Source: Brucella tritici (GTDB taxonomy: Bacteria; Pseudomonadota; Alphaproteobacteria; Rhizobiales; Rhizobiaceae). Taken from it: 64,000 bases of DNA. The notes beneath the pieces were generated by a model. That model did not search any database and was not told where the DNA came from. It saw only the letters and a program-made list of their open reading frames with translations. The stretch covers positions 124,001 to 188,000 of the forward strand of contig NZ_CADEAR010000002.1 of assembly GCF_902825325.1 (NCBI RefSeq), given 5' to 3'. The translations under genes and the position numbers were made by a program. Shown here piece after piece: positions 45,874 through 54,229 of this stretch (positions are counted from its first letter, which is position 1; every line of letters starts with the position of its first letter).

Positions 45874-46728
45874 ATGCTTGACCGCCGCCTCAACGCCTAT
45901 CGCCCTGACCTCGCCGATGAACGGCTATCCGGTCAGGTGGAAGCGGCGCGTTTTACCGCCGGAACGCCGATGCAGGTTTCCGCATCTGTTGTCGATCTGC
46001 GCGCCGAACCACGTATGGATAGCGGTCCGCAGACCCAGATGATTTTCGGCGATCACGTCCGCGTCTTTGAGGAAATGGACGGTTGGTCGTGGGTGCAGGC
46101 AGAACGCGACGGCTATACGGGTTACGTCTCCTCTGCCGCGCTGGAACAGCCCGCTGGAATCGAAACACATCTGGTCATCGTGCCACGCACCTTCGTTTAT
46201 CCCGGCGCTGATCTTCGCTTTCCCCATACCAAGGCGCTATCGCTCGGTTCACGCGTGCGTATCGTCGGCGCGGCCGAGACGCGCGGTACGAAGTATGCAC
46301 TTCTGGAAAGCGGCGAGGCGCTGATCGCAAGCCACCTTGCACCGATTGGCGAACATGCTGCGGACTATGTGGCGGTCGCAGAAACCCTTCTTCACACGCC
46401 CTATCTGTGGGGCGGCACGTCAGGCTTCGGCATCGATTGCTCCGGCATCGTGCAATTGTGCATGTGGGTAGCAGGCCGCAAGGTTCTGCGCGATTCCGAC
46501 ATGCAGCAGAATACGCTTGGCGAAATCATCGAGCCCGATGCGACTTATTCGAACCTGAAGCGCGGCGATCTCGTCTTCTGGAAGGGCCATGTCGCCATCT
46601 GCGCTTCCCCCGACATGCTGATCCATGCGAGCGGTCATACGATGACGGTCACGCTGGAGCCGCTACAGGATGCCATCAAGCGAATTGCCTACCTCTATGA
46701 TCTGCCGACACTCATCCGCAGACCCTGA
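45874..46728 (+). CDS. NlpC/P60 family endopeptidase with SH3 domains
   Basis: 284 residues from the ATG at 45874 (a TTG at 45868 overlaps the marR-like stop). Two bacterial SH3-like regions come first (VSASVVDLRAEPRMDSGPQT, GWSWVQAERDGYTGYVSSAA). The C-terminal NlpC/P60 domain has the catalytic Cys in GFGIDCSGIVQLCMWVAG and the His in KGHVAICASPDMLIHASGH. It would cut peptide stems of peptidoglycan (gamma-D-Glu-diaminopimelate). No signal peptide is seen, so cytoplasmic recycling of muropeptides is possible. The adjacent aminopeptidase could act on the released peptides. Confidence 0.9.
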   Translation: MLDRRLNAYRPDLADERLSGQVEAARFTAGTPMQVSASVVDLRAEPRMDSGPQTQMIFGDHVRVFEEMDGWSWVQAERDGYTGYVSSAALEQPAGIETHLVIVPRTFVYPGADLRFPHTKALSLGSRVRIVGAAETRGTKYALLESGEALIASHLAPIGEHAADYVAVAETLLHTPYLWGGTSGFGIDCSGIVQLCMWVAGRKVLRDSDMQQNTLGEIIEPDATYSNLKRGDLVFWKGHVAICASPDMLIHASGHTMTVTLEPLQDAIKRIAYLYDLPTLIRRP

Positions 46729-46759
46729 CTTGTGAATGCTCCAAAAGAGAGCGGGACTT

Positions 46760-47602
46760 ATGAAGGGAAAGACGACATTGACGATAGCCGCTTTGTTGGT
46801 CGGCTTTGCTTTGTCTTTTCCTTCCCCCATTTCGACTGAGAGAATTGCGCGCATGACCATTCCCGCGTCCCCTGCCGCCTTTGCCGAAGTCAACGGCATT
46901 GAAATGTACTACCGGACTGTCGGCAAAGGACCGCCGATCCTGCTCATTCCCGGCGGCTTGTCCGACCAGCATGTGTGGGATGCGCAGCTTCCGATCCTTG
47001 CGCGCCACCACACGGTAATCGTTGCCGATAGCCGCGGACAGGGGCGCTCCACCCGCACCGATGATCCAATCACCTATGGATTGATGGCCGATGATTATGT
47101 GGCGCTGCTTGACTTTCTACACATCGGCAAGGTCGACCTCGTCGGCTGGAGCGATGGCGGCATTATCGGCCTCGACATCGCCATGCGCTATCCCGAACGG
47201 CTAAAAAGCCTGTTTGCGCAGGCGGCCAATGTCACGCCCGACGGCAATACCGGTTATGTCGAGGCCCGAGCCGAAGGAAAGCCGATACCGGAACTGCGCC
47301 ACTATGAGAGCATCGACAAGGAAATTCACGCGCTTTGGGCAAATGAGCCGAACTATACCGACGAGGACTTGTCCAATATCCGGGTGCGCACGGCGATTGT
47401 CATCGGCGACCGCGATACGGCCATCACGCGCGAACATACGGAATTCATCGCCAGCCAGATACCAGGTGCTGAGTTGATCATTCTGCCCGATGCCGGGCAT
47501 GGCGTCCCGGTCGAAAATCCGCGCCTCTATGCGCATACGGTCCTGCGTTTCATCGACGGCAAGAACGCCGAAGAAACGAAGACCGCGAGCGGGAAAAGCT
47601 AG
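46760..47602 (+). CDS. Alpha/beta hydrolase with signal peptide
   Basis: 280 residues from the ATG at 46760. A hydrophobic N-terminal segment (LTIAALLVGFALSFPSPIS) suggests export or anchoring. Fold elements are the oxyanion loop ILLIPGGLSDQHVWDAQLPI, the nucleophile elbow GWSDGG (Ser), the acid in VIGDRDTAI (Asp) and the His in DAGHGVPVE. It resembles epoxide hydrolase or haloperoxidase-like families but the substrate is not clear. It lies 31 bases after the NlpC/P60 gene on the same strand. Confidence 0.87.
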   Translation: MKGKTTLTIAALLVGFALSFPSPISTERIARMTIPASPAAFAEVNGIEMYYRTVGKGPPILLIPGGLSDQHVWDAQLPILARHHTVIVADSRGQGRSTRTDDPITYGLMADDYVALLDFLHIGKVDLVGWSDGGIIGLDIAMRYPERLKSLFAQAANVTPDGNTGYVEARAEGKPIPELRHYESIDKEIHALWANEPNYTDEDLSNIRVRTAIVIGDRDTAITREHTEFIASQIPGAELIILPDAGHGVPVENPRLYAHTVLRFIDGKNAEETKTASGKS

Positions 47603-47752
47603 AGCGGTTCCAGTTAGAACGGAGTCGCTGAAACCGCTCTAACTATTTGTTTCGTCACATTATCCTACGCATCGAAGCGGGATCAGAAATCAGTCCAGTG
47701 GACTGATTTCTCTGCGTAGGCGCTTCACACTTTTGGCTAGAAAATGCTCTTA
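47600..47752. repeat. Composite of three palindromic intergenic repeats
   Basis: (i) TAGAGCGGTTCCA and TGAAACCGCTCTA form a hairpin at 47600-47641. (ii) Nested arms CCTACGCA / TGCGTAGG (47664-47671, 47713-47720) enclose perfect 13-bp arms AGAAATCAGTCCA / TGGACTGATTTCT (47685-47697, 47699-47711). (iii) A partial dispersed-palindrome tail, CGCTTCACACTTTTGGCTAG, follows at 47721-47740. It lies between two convergent genes. Confidence 0.75.
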
Positions 47753-48754
47753 AACCCGGTTCGGCAATACGCGGTCGGGCGGGCGATGCCCGTCGACAAA
47801 TGCCTTGATATTGATGATGACCTTGTCGCCCATATCAATGCGACCTTCCATCGTCGCCGACCCCATATGCGGTAGCAGGACGATCTTGCCCTTTTCGGCG
47901 AGGGCCAGCAGGCGTGGGTTGACGGCTGGCTCGTTCTCGAAAACGTCCAGCCCTGCCCCGGCAAGTTTACCCTGCTCAATTAGCTCGATCAGCGCATTCT
48001 CGTCGATGATCTGTCCGCGCGCCGTGTTGACCATATAGGCGGTCGGCTGCATCAGCGCGATGCGGCGCGCGGACAGCAGATGAAATGTGGCAGGCGTCGA
48101 AGGGCAGTTGACCGAGATGATATCCATCCGGGCCAGCATCTGGTCGAGACTATCCCAATAGGTCGCTTCCAGCTCTTCCTCGACCTGCGGATTGACGCGC
48201 TTGCGGTTGTGATAGTGAATGGAAAGTCCGAAAGCCTTGGCGCGGCGGGCGACAGCCGTACCGATGCGTCCCATGCCCACAATGCCGAGACGCTTGCCCC
48301 AGATGCGCCGCCCGAGCATCCAGGTCGGCGACCAGCCGGGCCATTGCCCATGACGCTCGCCCAACACATTGGCACCTTCCACCAGACGTCTTGGCACCGA
48401 CAGCAGCAGCGCCAGTGTCATATCGGCAGTGTCCTCGGTCAGGACATTCGGCGTATTGGTGACGGTGATTCCACGCTTTGCGGCTGCGGCGACATCGATG
48501 TTGTCCACGCCATTGCCGAAATTTGCTATCAGCTTGAGATTGGGGCCAGCCTGTTCGATTGCTGCTGCATCGATGACATCCGTGATGCAGGGCACCAGAA
48601 CGTCCGCTTCCTTCATCGCAGCGATGATTTCAGGCTGATTCATGCGATGGTCATCTATGTTCAGACGCGCATCAAACAGTTCCCGCATTCGGGTTTCCAC
48701 TGGGTCGGGCAATTTTCGTGTCAGAACGACCAGCGGTTTCTTCTTGTTCGACAT
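47750..48754 (-). CDS. D-2-hydroxyacid dehydrogenase, glycerate/glyoxylate reductase type
   Basis: 334 residues from the ATG at 48754, which has GGGGTGGAG upstream; the frame reaches 48838 without conserved sequence. Rossmann motif: LGIVGMGRIGTAVARRAKAF. Catalytic triad: Arg in NTARGQIIDE, Glu in DVFENEPAVN and His in LLPHMGSAT. The DNIDVAAAAKRGITVTNTP stretch is typical of the GyaR/GRHPR group that reduces glyoxylate or hydroxypyruvate with NAD(P)H. The second such enzyme in this window, it differs in subgroup from the one after yejF. Confidence 0.92.
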   Translation of the reverse strand: MSNKKKPLVVLTRKLPDPVETRMRELFDARLNIDDHRMNQPEIIAAMKEADVLVPCITDVIDAAAIEQAGPNLKLIANFGNGVDNIDVAAAAKRGITVTNTPNVLTEDTADMTLALLLSVPRRLVEGANVLGERHGQWPGWSPTWMLGRRIWGKRLGIVGMGRIGTAVARRAKAFGLSIHYHNRKRVNPQVEEELEATYWDSLDQMLARMDIISVNCPSTPATFHLLSARRIALMQPTAYMVNTARGQIIDENALIELIEQGKLAGAGLDVFENEPAVNPRLLALAEKGKIVLLPHMGSATMEGRIDMGDKVIINIKAFVDGHRPPDRVLPNRV

Positions 48755-49087
48755 CTCCACCCCATCGTTAAGCAAAGCCCCTGGAACAGCCCCTGTTGTA
48801 ACCAAATGGCAGGGCACGCTCCAAGAAATTTCCTGCACATTTTCAGCGGAAAACCGACTCCCACTTTTCCCGAAAATGCGTTAACCGAAGCTTCATGTTG
48901 AGACCTCCTTAACCAAGGCGGTGCAATATGGGATATTGCTTCGGCTGAACATCTCTATCAAGGCGAAGCGGCAAAGACAAAGAAAAACCGGAAACTTCAG
49001 GTGCCTCTTGGAAAGTCCGCAACGATTTTCTGAAAAGATGCATTTAAAATCAAACAATTAAGTCGCATCTCCATCTGTTGTACACAA
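48755..49087. other. Non-coding gap with repeat elements
   Basis: A 333-base gap between divergent genes. At 48836-48882 there is a diverged copy of the dispersed palindrome (GCGGAAAACCGACTCCCACT). A TTAACC site occurs near 48880 and another at about 48910. GCAATAT and ATATTGC form a hairpin at about 48924-48940. Nothing that looks like a gene. Confidence 0.6.
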
Positions 49088-49765
49088 ATGGATGCACGAT
49101 CTGAAAACAGGACGGCAACGTCGCCTCGCAGCCCCCTTAAACTGCCGAAGCTACTACCGTTCTGTCGTGACAGGACGGCGAGAGGTCGCAGTTTGTACAG
49201 AGTACTTTCGCAACGCTTTTTGATAGCCACGCTTGGCTTTCTGGCATTTTTTTTCTTTCTGGCACCGCTTGGCGCTTCGCACAGGCATGGCGCGCAGGCA
49301 GCAGAGCCTGCGGGTACCACTGTCGGCGCAAGCGGACTTCCCGTGCCGCGTTTCGTCAGCCTTAAGCCCGCTCGCGTCAATCTGCGCATCGGACCGGGAC
49401 GTGACTACGCAGTTTCCTGGCTTTTCATGAAAGCCGGACTGCCGGTCGAAATCATCCAGGAATATGACAACTGGCGCCGTATCCGCGACGCGGACGGAAC
49501 TGAAGGCTGGGTTTATCAGTCGCTTCTATCCGGCAAGCGAACCGCAATCACGGCACCCTGGCTCAAGAACAATCAGGGTTCGATGGTCAATATGCGCCGG
49601 GATGCCGCTGACACATCCGGGCTTGCCGCCGAGATCGAACCAGGCGTGGTTGGAACGGTGCGCGAATGTACCGGCCAATGGTGTCGGGTGGACATGGGCG
49701 GCGTCCGAGGCTGGATCAAGCAATCGGACCTGTGGGGCGTATATCCGGGCGAAACCTTCGACTGA
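49088..49765 (+). CDS. SH3 domain protein with membrane anchor
   Basis: 225 residues. A basic N-terminus is followed by a strongly hydrophobic segment (RFLIATLGFLAFFFFLAPLG) that is a signal peptide or anchor, cleaved perhaps near QAAEP. The exported part holds two bacterial SH3 domains: VNLRIGPGRDYAVSWLFMKA with WRRIRDADGTEGWVYQSLLS, and VNMRRDAADTSGLAAEIEPG with CTGQWCRVDMGGVRGWIKQS. Such domains bind cell-wall peptides. No catalytic domain is present. A terminator follows. Confidence 0.88.
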   Translation: MDARSENRTATSPRSPLKLPKLLPFCRDRTARGRSLYRVLSQRFLIATLGFLAFFFFLAPLGASHRHGAQAAEPAGTTVGASGLPVPRFVSLKPARVNLRIGPGRDYAVSWLFMKAGLPVEIIQEYDNWRRIRDADGTEGWVYQSLLSGKRTAITAPWLKNNQGSMVNMRRDAADTSGLAAEIEPGVVGTVRECTGQWCRVDMGGVRGWIKQSDLWGVYPGETFD

Positions 49766-49773
49766 CTTCGTCC

Positions 49774-49803
49774 AAGCGGAGCGAAAATCGCCCCGCTTTT
49801 ACT
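49774..49803 (+). terminator. Terminator of the SH3 protein gene
   Basis: AAGCGGAGCGA and TCGCCCCGCTT pair with two weak positions, followed by TTACTT. It lies between convergent genes and may serve both. Confidence 0.65.
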
Positions 49804-49811
49804 TCGGAATG

Positions 49812-50591
49812 TTACCAGGCAGGCGCCACCGATCCCTTGAACGTCGTGGCGATGAACTCCTTCACTTCGTCGCTGTGGTAGGATGAAATCAGAGTTTTCA
49901 CCCAATCGGCATCCTTGTCGGCGGTGCGAACGACGAGAATATTAACGTAAGGCGCTTTCTCGCCTTCCCGCACCAGCGGATCGGTCGCAGGGTTCAAGCC
50001 AGCTTCCATGGCATAATTGGTGTTGATGACGGCAGCATCGACGTCTTCCATCGAACGCGGAAGCTGTGCCGCATCGAGTTCAACGAATTTTAGGTTCTTC
50101 GGATTTTCGACGATATCCAGCGCGCTGACCTTCAACCCCTTGGTCGGGTCGATTTTAATAATCCCGTTTTCGGCAAGTACCAGCAACGCGCGACCGCCAT
50201 TGGTCGGATCATTGGGGATCGCAATCGTCGCGCCGTCGGCCAGCTCCGAAATATTCTTCAGCTTCTTCGAGTACAGCCCCATCGGAAAGTTGACGGTCTC
50301 CGCAACGCTCACAATATCGAAGCCGCGATCGGCGACCTGATTGTCGAGATAGGGCTTGTGCTGGAAGGAGTTGGCTTCCAGTGCGCCATCCGCAAGCGCC
50401 ATGTTCGGGATGACATAATCCGAGAATTCCTGAATATCGATTTCAAGACCGTTCTTCTCGGCGACTTCCTTCACCTTTTCCATGATCTGGGCATGCGGCC
50501 CCGGAGTTACTCCGATCCGGATGGTTTTTGCAAAGGCGCTGCCAGCGGTAAACAGGGCAAGAATGGTCGCGGCGACGAGTAGCTTACGCAT
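49812..50591 (-). CDS. MetQ/NlpA family substrate-binding protein
   Basis: 259 residues. The fold matches methionine-binding MetQ/NlpA proteins: IRIGVTPGPHAQIMEKVKEV, EIDIQEFSDYVIPNMALADG, ANSFQHKPYLDNQVADRGFD, ATIAIPNDPTNGGRALLVLA and the conserved NTNYAMEAGLNP near residue 200. Unlike E. coli MetQ it has a plain signal peptide (cleaved near SAFA-KT) with no lipobox Cys. No metN or metI lies next to it, so the transporter partner must be encoded elsewhere. Ligand is methionine by family inference. Confidence 0.9.
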   Translation of the reverse strand: MRKLLVAATILALFTAGSAFAKTIRIGVTPGPHAQIMEKVKEVAEKNGLEIDIQEFSDYVIPNMALADGALEANSFQHKPYLDNQVADRGFDIVSVAETVNFPMGLYSKKLKNISELADGATIAIPNDPTNGGRALLVLAENGIIKIDPTKGLKVSALDIVENPKNLKFVELDAAQLPRSMEDVDAAVINTNYAMEAGLNPATDPLVREGEKAPYVNILVVRTADKDADWVKTLISSYHSDEVKEFIATTFKGSVAPAW

Positions 50592-50687
50592 GATATCTCC
50601 TTGGAATGTGTCCAGCTGAGCTTGGGAGGCTATTCAGCCGAGATTGCAGAACTTCGTCGCTTTTCAGCCCATATGGTCCAATAGGCA

Positions 50688-50715
50688 ACAAAAAAAGCGG
50701 CCATGGCCGCTCTCT
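50688..50715 (-). terminator. Rho-independent terminator of irr
   Basis: On the minus strand AGCGGCC and GGCCGCT form a stem with a two-base centre at 50696-50711, followed by a run of seven Ts, about 30 bases after the irr stop codon. Confidence 0.9.
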
Positions 50716-50740
50716 TTTATCCCTGACTGAAAGGAGACCT

Positions 50741-51178
50741 TTATTGGCCCTTACGGCGCAGGCGAACGATAATATCCACATTGACGATTTCCATGCCATG
50801 CGGAGCATCCGGCATGTTGGCAACCGTAGGCTGGCCCTTTTCGCCATGTGGAATATCGAACACAACATTTTCCCCTTCGAGGAAGAAATGCTGGTGGTCC
50901 GAGATATTCGTATCGAAATAGGTCTTCGAGCCCTCAACTGCGATAATACGCAGCATACCGGCTTCCGTGAACTGGTGGAGCGTATTGTAAACCGTCGCCA
51001 GAGACACCGGTACATCGGCCATGACGGCCTCTTCGTGCAGGTCTTCCGCAGACAGATGGCGATCGCCCTGGGCGAAGATCAGGCTCGCAAGCGCAACGCG
51101 CTGCCGCGTCGGACGCAGGCCCGCGCGGCGGAGCTGCTCTTCCATCGAGACCGTCGAGTGGGTATGTGAAGACTGCAT
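50741..51178 (-). CDS. irr: Iron response regulator Irr (Fur family)
   Basis: About 145 residues from the ATG at 51178; a GTG at 51199 would add seven. Fur-family DNA-binding domain (LRPTRQRVALASLIFAQGDR, VSLATVYNTLHQFTEAGMLR) and metal/haem region ISDHQHFFLEGENVVFDIP with closely spaced His residues. In Rhizobiales Irr represses haem and iron-uptake-linked genes under iron limitation and is degraded or inactivated with haem. The N-terminal Cys-Pro haem motif of Bradyrhizobium Irr is absent, as in other rhizobia and Brucella. It is divergent from fabA, the usual neighbourhood of irr in this order. Confidence 0.93.
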   Translation of the reverse strand: MQSSHTHSTVSMEEQLRRAGLRPTRQRVALASLIFAQGDRHLSAEDLHEEAVMADVPVSLATVYNTLHQFTEAGMLRIIAVEGSKTYFDTNISDHQHFFLEGENVVFDIPHGEKGQPTVANMPDAPHGMEIVNVDIIVRLRRKGQ

Positions 51179-51443
51179 ATTCACCGTTGGTTCCGTCACA
51201 AGCTTGTTGCAAAATCATCAATCGTCAAACGGGCTGTTGCCCATTGCATACTGACATTGATATATGCCGTTGCGAAATAACTATCAATAGCTTTGGGAAT
51301 TGCCCGCTTTTTCGGATAAACCCCCGAATAAACCCATTGCATGATTTTACTGCCGGAAACAGTCTGTGGTAGGGATGTTCCGGTGAAACCCACAACCGGG
51401 CCGGATTGCCGGTCGATACAGAATGAACCTCAAGGGAGGCGTA

Positions 51444-51962
51444 ATGGCAGAACAGAAATCAAGCTATGGGTATGAAGAGCTCCTGGCCTGCGCACGCGGC
51501 GAGATGTTCGGCCCCGGCAATGCTCAGCTTCCCCTGCCACCGATGCTGATGGTCCATCGCATCACCGATATTTCCGAAACCGGCGGCGAGTTCGACAAGG
51601 GCTATATCCGCGCCGAGTATGACGTGCGCCCCGACGATTGGTATTTTCCGTGCCATTTCATGGGCAATCCAATCATGCCGGGCTGCCTCGGCCTCGACGG
51701 CATGTGGCAGCTGACCGGTTTCTTTCTCGGTTGGCTCGGCGAGCCGGGTCGCGGCATGGCTCTCTCCACCGGTGAAGTGAAGTTCAAGGGCATGGTGCGT
51801 CCGCATACCAAGCTTCTCGAATATGGCATCGATTTCAAGCGCGTCATGCGTGGCCGCCTCGTGCTCGGCACGGCTGACGGCTGGCTGAAAGCCGATGGCG
51901 AAACCATCTACCGGGCGTCTGACCTGCGCGTCGGCCTGTCGAAGGACAGCGAGGGCCAGTAA
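51444..51962 (+). CDS. fabA: 3-hydroxyacyl-ACP dehydratase/isomerase FabA
   Basis: 172 residues from the ATG at 51444, with AAGGGAGGCGTA before it. FabA dehydrates 3-hydroxydecanoyl-ACP and isomerises the product, the branching step for unsaturated fatty acids. Catalytic His in [20 protein letters not shown] and Asp in the same stretch are present. It is followed by fabB and fabI, completing the pathway step set. Confidence 0.97.
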   Translation: MAEQKSSYGYEELLACARGEMFGPGNAQLPLPPMLMVHRITDISETGGEFDKGYIRAEYDVRPDDWYFPCHFMGNPIMPGCLGLDGMWQLTGFFLGWLGEPGRGMALSTGEVKFKGMVRPHTKLLEYGIDFKRVMRGRLVLGTADGWLKADGETIYRASDLRVGLSKDSEGQ

Positions 51963-52125
51963 GGCACCTCAATCATCATCATCCACGAGCGCGACTGCAA
52001 AAAAGTGAACAGTTTTCATGCGGCCGCGCTCAAAACATGCGAAGATCGCACCTATGTAACCGCGAACAGGCGGCAGTCCGCATGACGGACACGTCGCTCA
52101 CGGATCAGGTGTAAAGGAGAACGCG

Positions 52126-53349
52126 ATGCGGCGTGTGGTCGTAACGGGTATGGGGATCGTATCCTCGATTGGTAACAACACCGAAGAGGTCACGGCTTCG
52201 CTGCGTGAAGCTAAGTCCGGCATCTCCCGCGCTGAGGAATATGCCGAGCTTGGCTTCCGTTGTCAGGTGCACGGCGCTCCGAATATCGACGTCGAAGCAC
52301 TGGTTGATCGTCGCGCGATGCGCTTCCATGGACGTGGCACGGCCTGGAACCATATTGCGATGGATCAGGCCATTGCGGATGCGGGACTTTCCGACGAGGA
52401 AGTCTCCAACGACCGCACCGGCATCATCATGGGCTCCGGCGGCCCTTCTACCCGCACCATTGTCGATTCTGCCGACATCACCCGCGAAAAAGGCCCGAAG
52501 CGCGTCGGCCCATTTGCCGTGCCAAAAGCCATGAGCTCGACGGCTTCCGCGACGCTGGCAACCTTCTTCAAGATCAAGGGCATCAACTATTCGATCTCCT
52601 CGGCTTGTGCGACGTCCAACCATTGCATCGGCAATGCGTTCGAAATGATCCAGTATGGCAAGCAGGACCGCATGTTTGCGGGCGGCTGCGAAGATCTCGA
52701 CTGGACGCTTTCGGTTCTGTTCGACGCCATGGGTGCCATGTCGTCGAAATATAATGACACACCATCCACCGCCTCGCGCGCCTATGACAAGAACCGCGAC
52801 GGCTTCGTCATTGCAGGCGGTGCAGGCGTTCTGGTCCTGGAAGACCTCGAAACCGCGCTGGCCCGCGGCGCCAAGATTTACGGCGAAATCGTTGGCTATG
52901 GCGCAACCTCCGACGGCTACGACATGGTCGCTCCGTCCGGTGAGGGCGCGATCCGCTGCATGAAGATGGCGCTGTCGACCGTCAAGGGCAAGATCGACTA
53001 CATCAACCCGCACGCAACCTCGACGCCTGCTGGCGATGCGCCGGAAATCGAAGCTATCCGCCAGGTTTTCGGCTCGGGCGACGCCTGCCCGCCGATCGCT
53101 GCGACCAAATCGCTGACCGGTCACTCGCTCGGTGCAACCGGTGTGCAGGAAGCGATCTATTCACTTTTGATGATGCACAACAATTTCATTTGCGAAAGCG
53201 CTCATATCGAAGAACTGGACCCTGCCTTCGCGGATATGCCTATCGTTCGCAAGCGCATTGACAACGCTCAGCTCAACACCGTGCTCTCCAACTCCTTCGG
53301 ATTTGGCGGCACCAATGCGACGCTGGTTTTCCAGCGCTACCAGGGCTGA
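52126..53349 (+). CDS. fabB: 3-oxoacyl-ACP synthase I FabB
   Basis: 407 residues. Condensing enzyme that elongates unsaturated acyl chains after FabA. The N-terminus [20 protein letters not shown] is typical. Active-site Cys in [18 protein letters not shown] and the two His residues in [11 protein letters not shown] and [10 protein letters not shown] form the triad. C-terminal [17 protein letters not shown] is the family end. The 163-bp gap after fabA holds no gene. Confidence 0.97.
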   Translation: MRRVVVTGMGIVSSIGNNTEEVTASLREAKSGISRAEEYAELGFRCQVHGAPNIDVEALVDRRAMRFHGRGTAWNHIAMDQAIADAGLSDEEVSNDRTGIIMGSGGPSTRTIVDSADITREKGPKRVGPFAVPKAMSSTASATLATFFKIKGINYSISSACATSNHCIGNAFEMIQYGKQDRMFAGGCEDLDWTLSVLFDAMGAMSSKYNDTPSTASRAYDKNRDGFVIAGGAGVLVLEDLETALARGAKIYGEIVGYGATSDGYDMVAPSGEGAIRCMKMALSTVKGKIDYINPHATSTPAGDAPEIEAIRQVFGSGDACPPIAATKSLTGHSLGATGVQEAIYSLLMMHNNFICESAHIEELDPAFADMPIVRKRIDNAQLNTVLSNSFGFGGTNATLVFQRYQG

Positions 53350-53363
53350 GGGAGAGGGAAAAT

Positions 53364-54182
53364 ATGGAAGGTTTGATGAAAGGCAAACGCGGCCTCATTA
53401 TGGGGGTCGCGAATAATCACTCACTCGCTTGGGGAATTTCAAAGCAACTCGCAGCACAAGGCGCCGAACTGGCCTTTACCTATCAGGGCGATGCGCTCGG
53501 CAAGCGCGTAAAGCCGCTGGCCGAACAGGTTGGCTCTGATTTCGTGCTGCCTTGCGATGTGGAAAATATCGAGTCGGTCGATGCGGTCTTTGCCGAAATC
53601 GAAAAGAAGTGGGGCAAGCTCGATTTCATCGTTCACGCCATCGGCTTCTCCGACAAGACCGAACTGAAGGGTCGCTACGCAGACGTCACCACGCGCGAAA
53701 ATTTCAGCCGCACCATGGTGATTTCCGCCTACTCCTTCACGGAAATGGCGCAGCGCGCCGAAAAGCTCATGAAAGACGGCGGCTCAATCCTGACGCTGAC
53801 CTATGGCGGCTCGACCCGTACGATTCCGAACTACAACGTCATGGGCGTTGCCAAAGCTGCGCTTGAAGCCATGGTTCGTTATCTTGCCGCCGACTACGGT
53901 CCGCAGGGCATCCGCGTTAACGCCATTTCGGCGGGGCCGGTGCGCACGCTGGCCGGCGCCGGCATCGGTGATGCGCGCGCGATCTTCAGCTATCAGCGTC
54001 GCAACTCGCCGCTACGCCGCACCGTCGATATTGATGACGTGGGCAAATCAGCGGTCTATCTGCTGTCCGATCTTTCCAGCGGCGTCACCGGTGAAATCCA
54101 TTATGTGGATTCGGGCTATAATATCGTCTCCATGCCCACGCTCGAAGAGCTGAAAAGCTCCGATGCGGAACGCGGCGAGTAA
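53364..54182 (+). CDS. fabI: Enoyl-ACP reductase (NADH) FabI
   Basis: 272 residues. An SDR-fold reductase for the last step of fatty acid elongation. NADH-binding start GKRGLIMGVANNHSLAWGIS, and the Tyr-x6-Lys site in TLTYGGSTRTIPNYNVMGVAK (Tyr156 region and Lys). The C-terminal SSDLSSGVTGEIHYVDSGYN is typical. It lies 14 bases after fabB, so the three genes form an operon ending in a terminator. Confidence 0.97.
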   Translation: MEGLMKGKRGLIMGVANNHSLAWGISKQLAAQGAELAFTYQGDALGKRVKPLAEQVGSDFVLPCDVENIESVDAVFAEIEKKWGKLDFIVHAIGFSDKTELKGRYADVTTRENFSRTMVISAYSFTEMAQRAEKLMKDGGSILTLTYGGSTRTIPNYNVMGVAKAALEAMVRYLAADYGPQGIRVNAISAGPVRTLAGAGIGDARAIFSYQRRNSPLRRTVDIDDVGKSAVYLLSDLSSGVTGEIHYVDSGYNIVSMPTLEELKSSDAERGE

Positions 54183-54203
54183 GCTCGCCTCTCATAAACA
54201 ATA

Positions 54204-54229
54204 AGGCCGCCTAAAGGCGGCCTTTTTGT
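54204..54229 (+). terminator. Rho-independent terminator of the fabA-B-I operon
   Basis: AAGGCCGCC, loop TAAA, GGCGGCCTTTTTGTTT, 21 bases after the fabI stop codon; it abuts the convergent rsmC-like gene. Confidence 0.92.

Noticed and set aside
50592-50740. SAM riboswitch before the MetQ-like gene
   Set aside because: The leader is short and lacks the conserved cores of the SAM riboswitch classes that I know; the only structure is the irr terminator.
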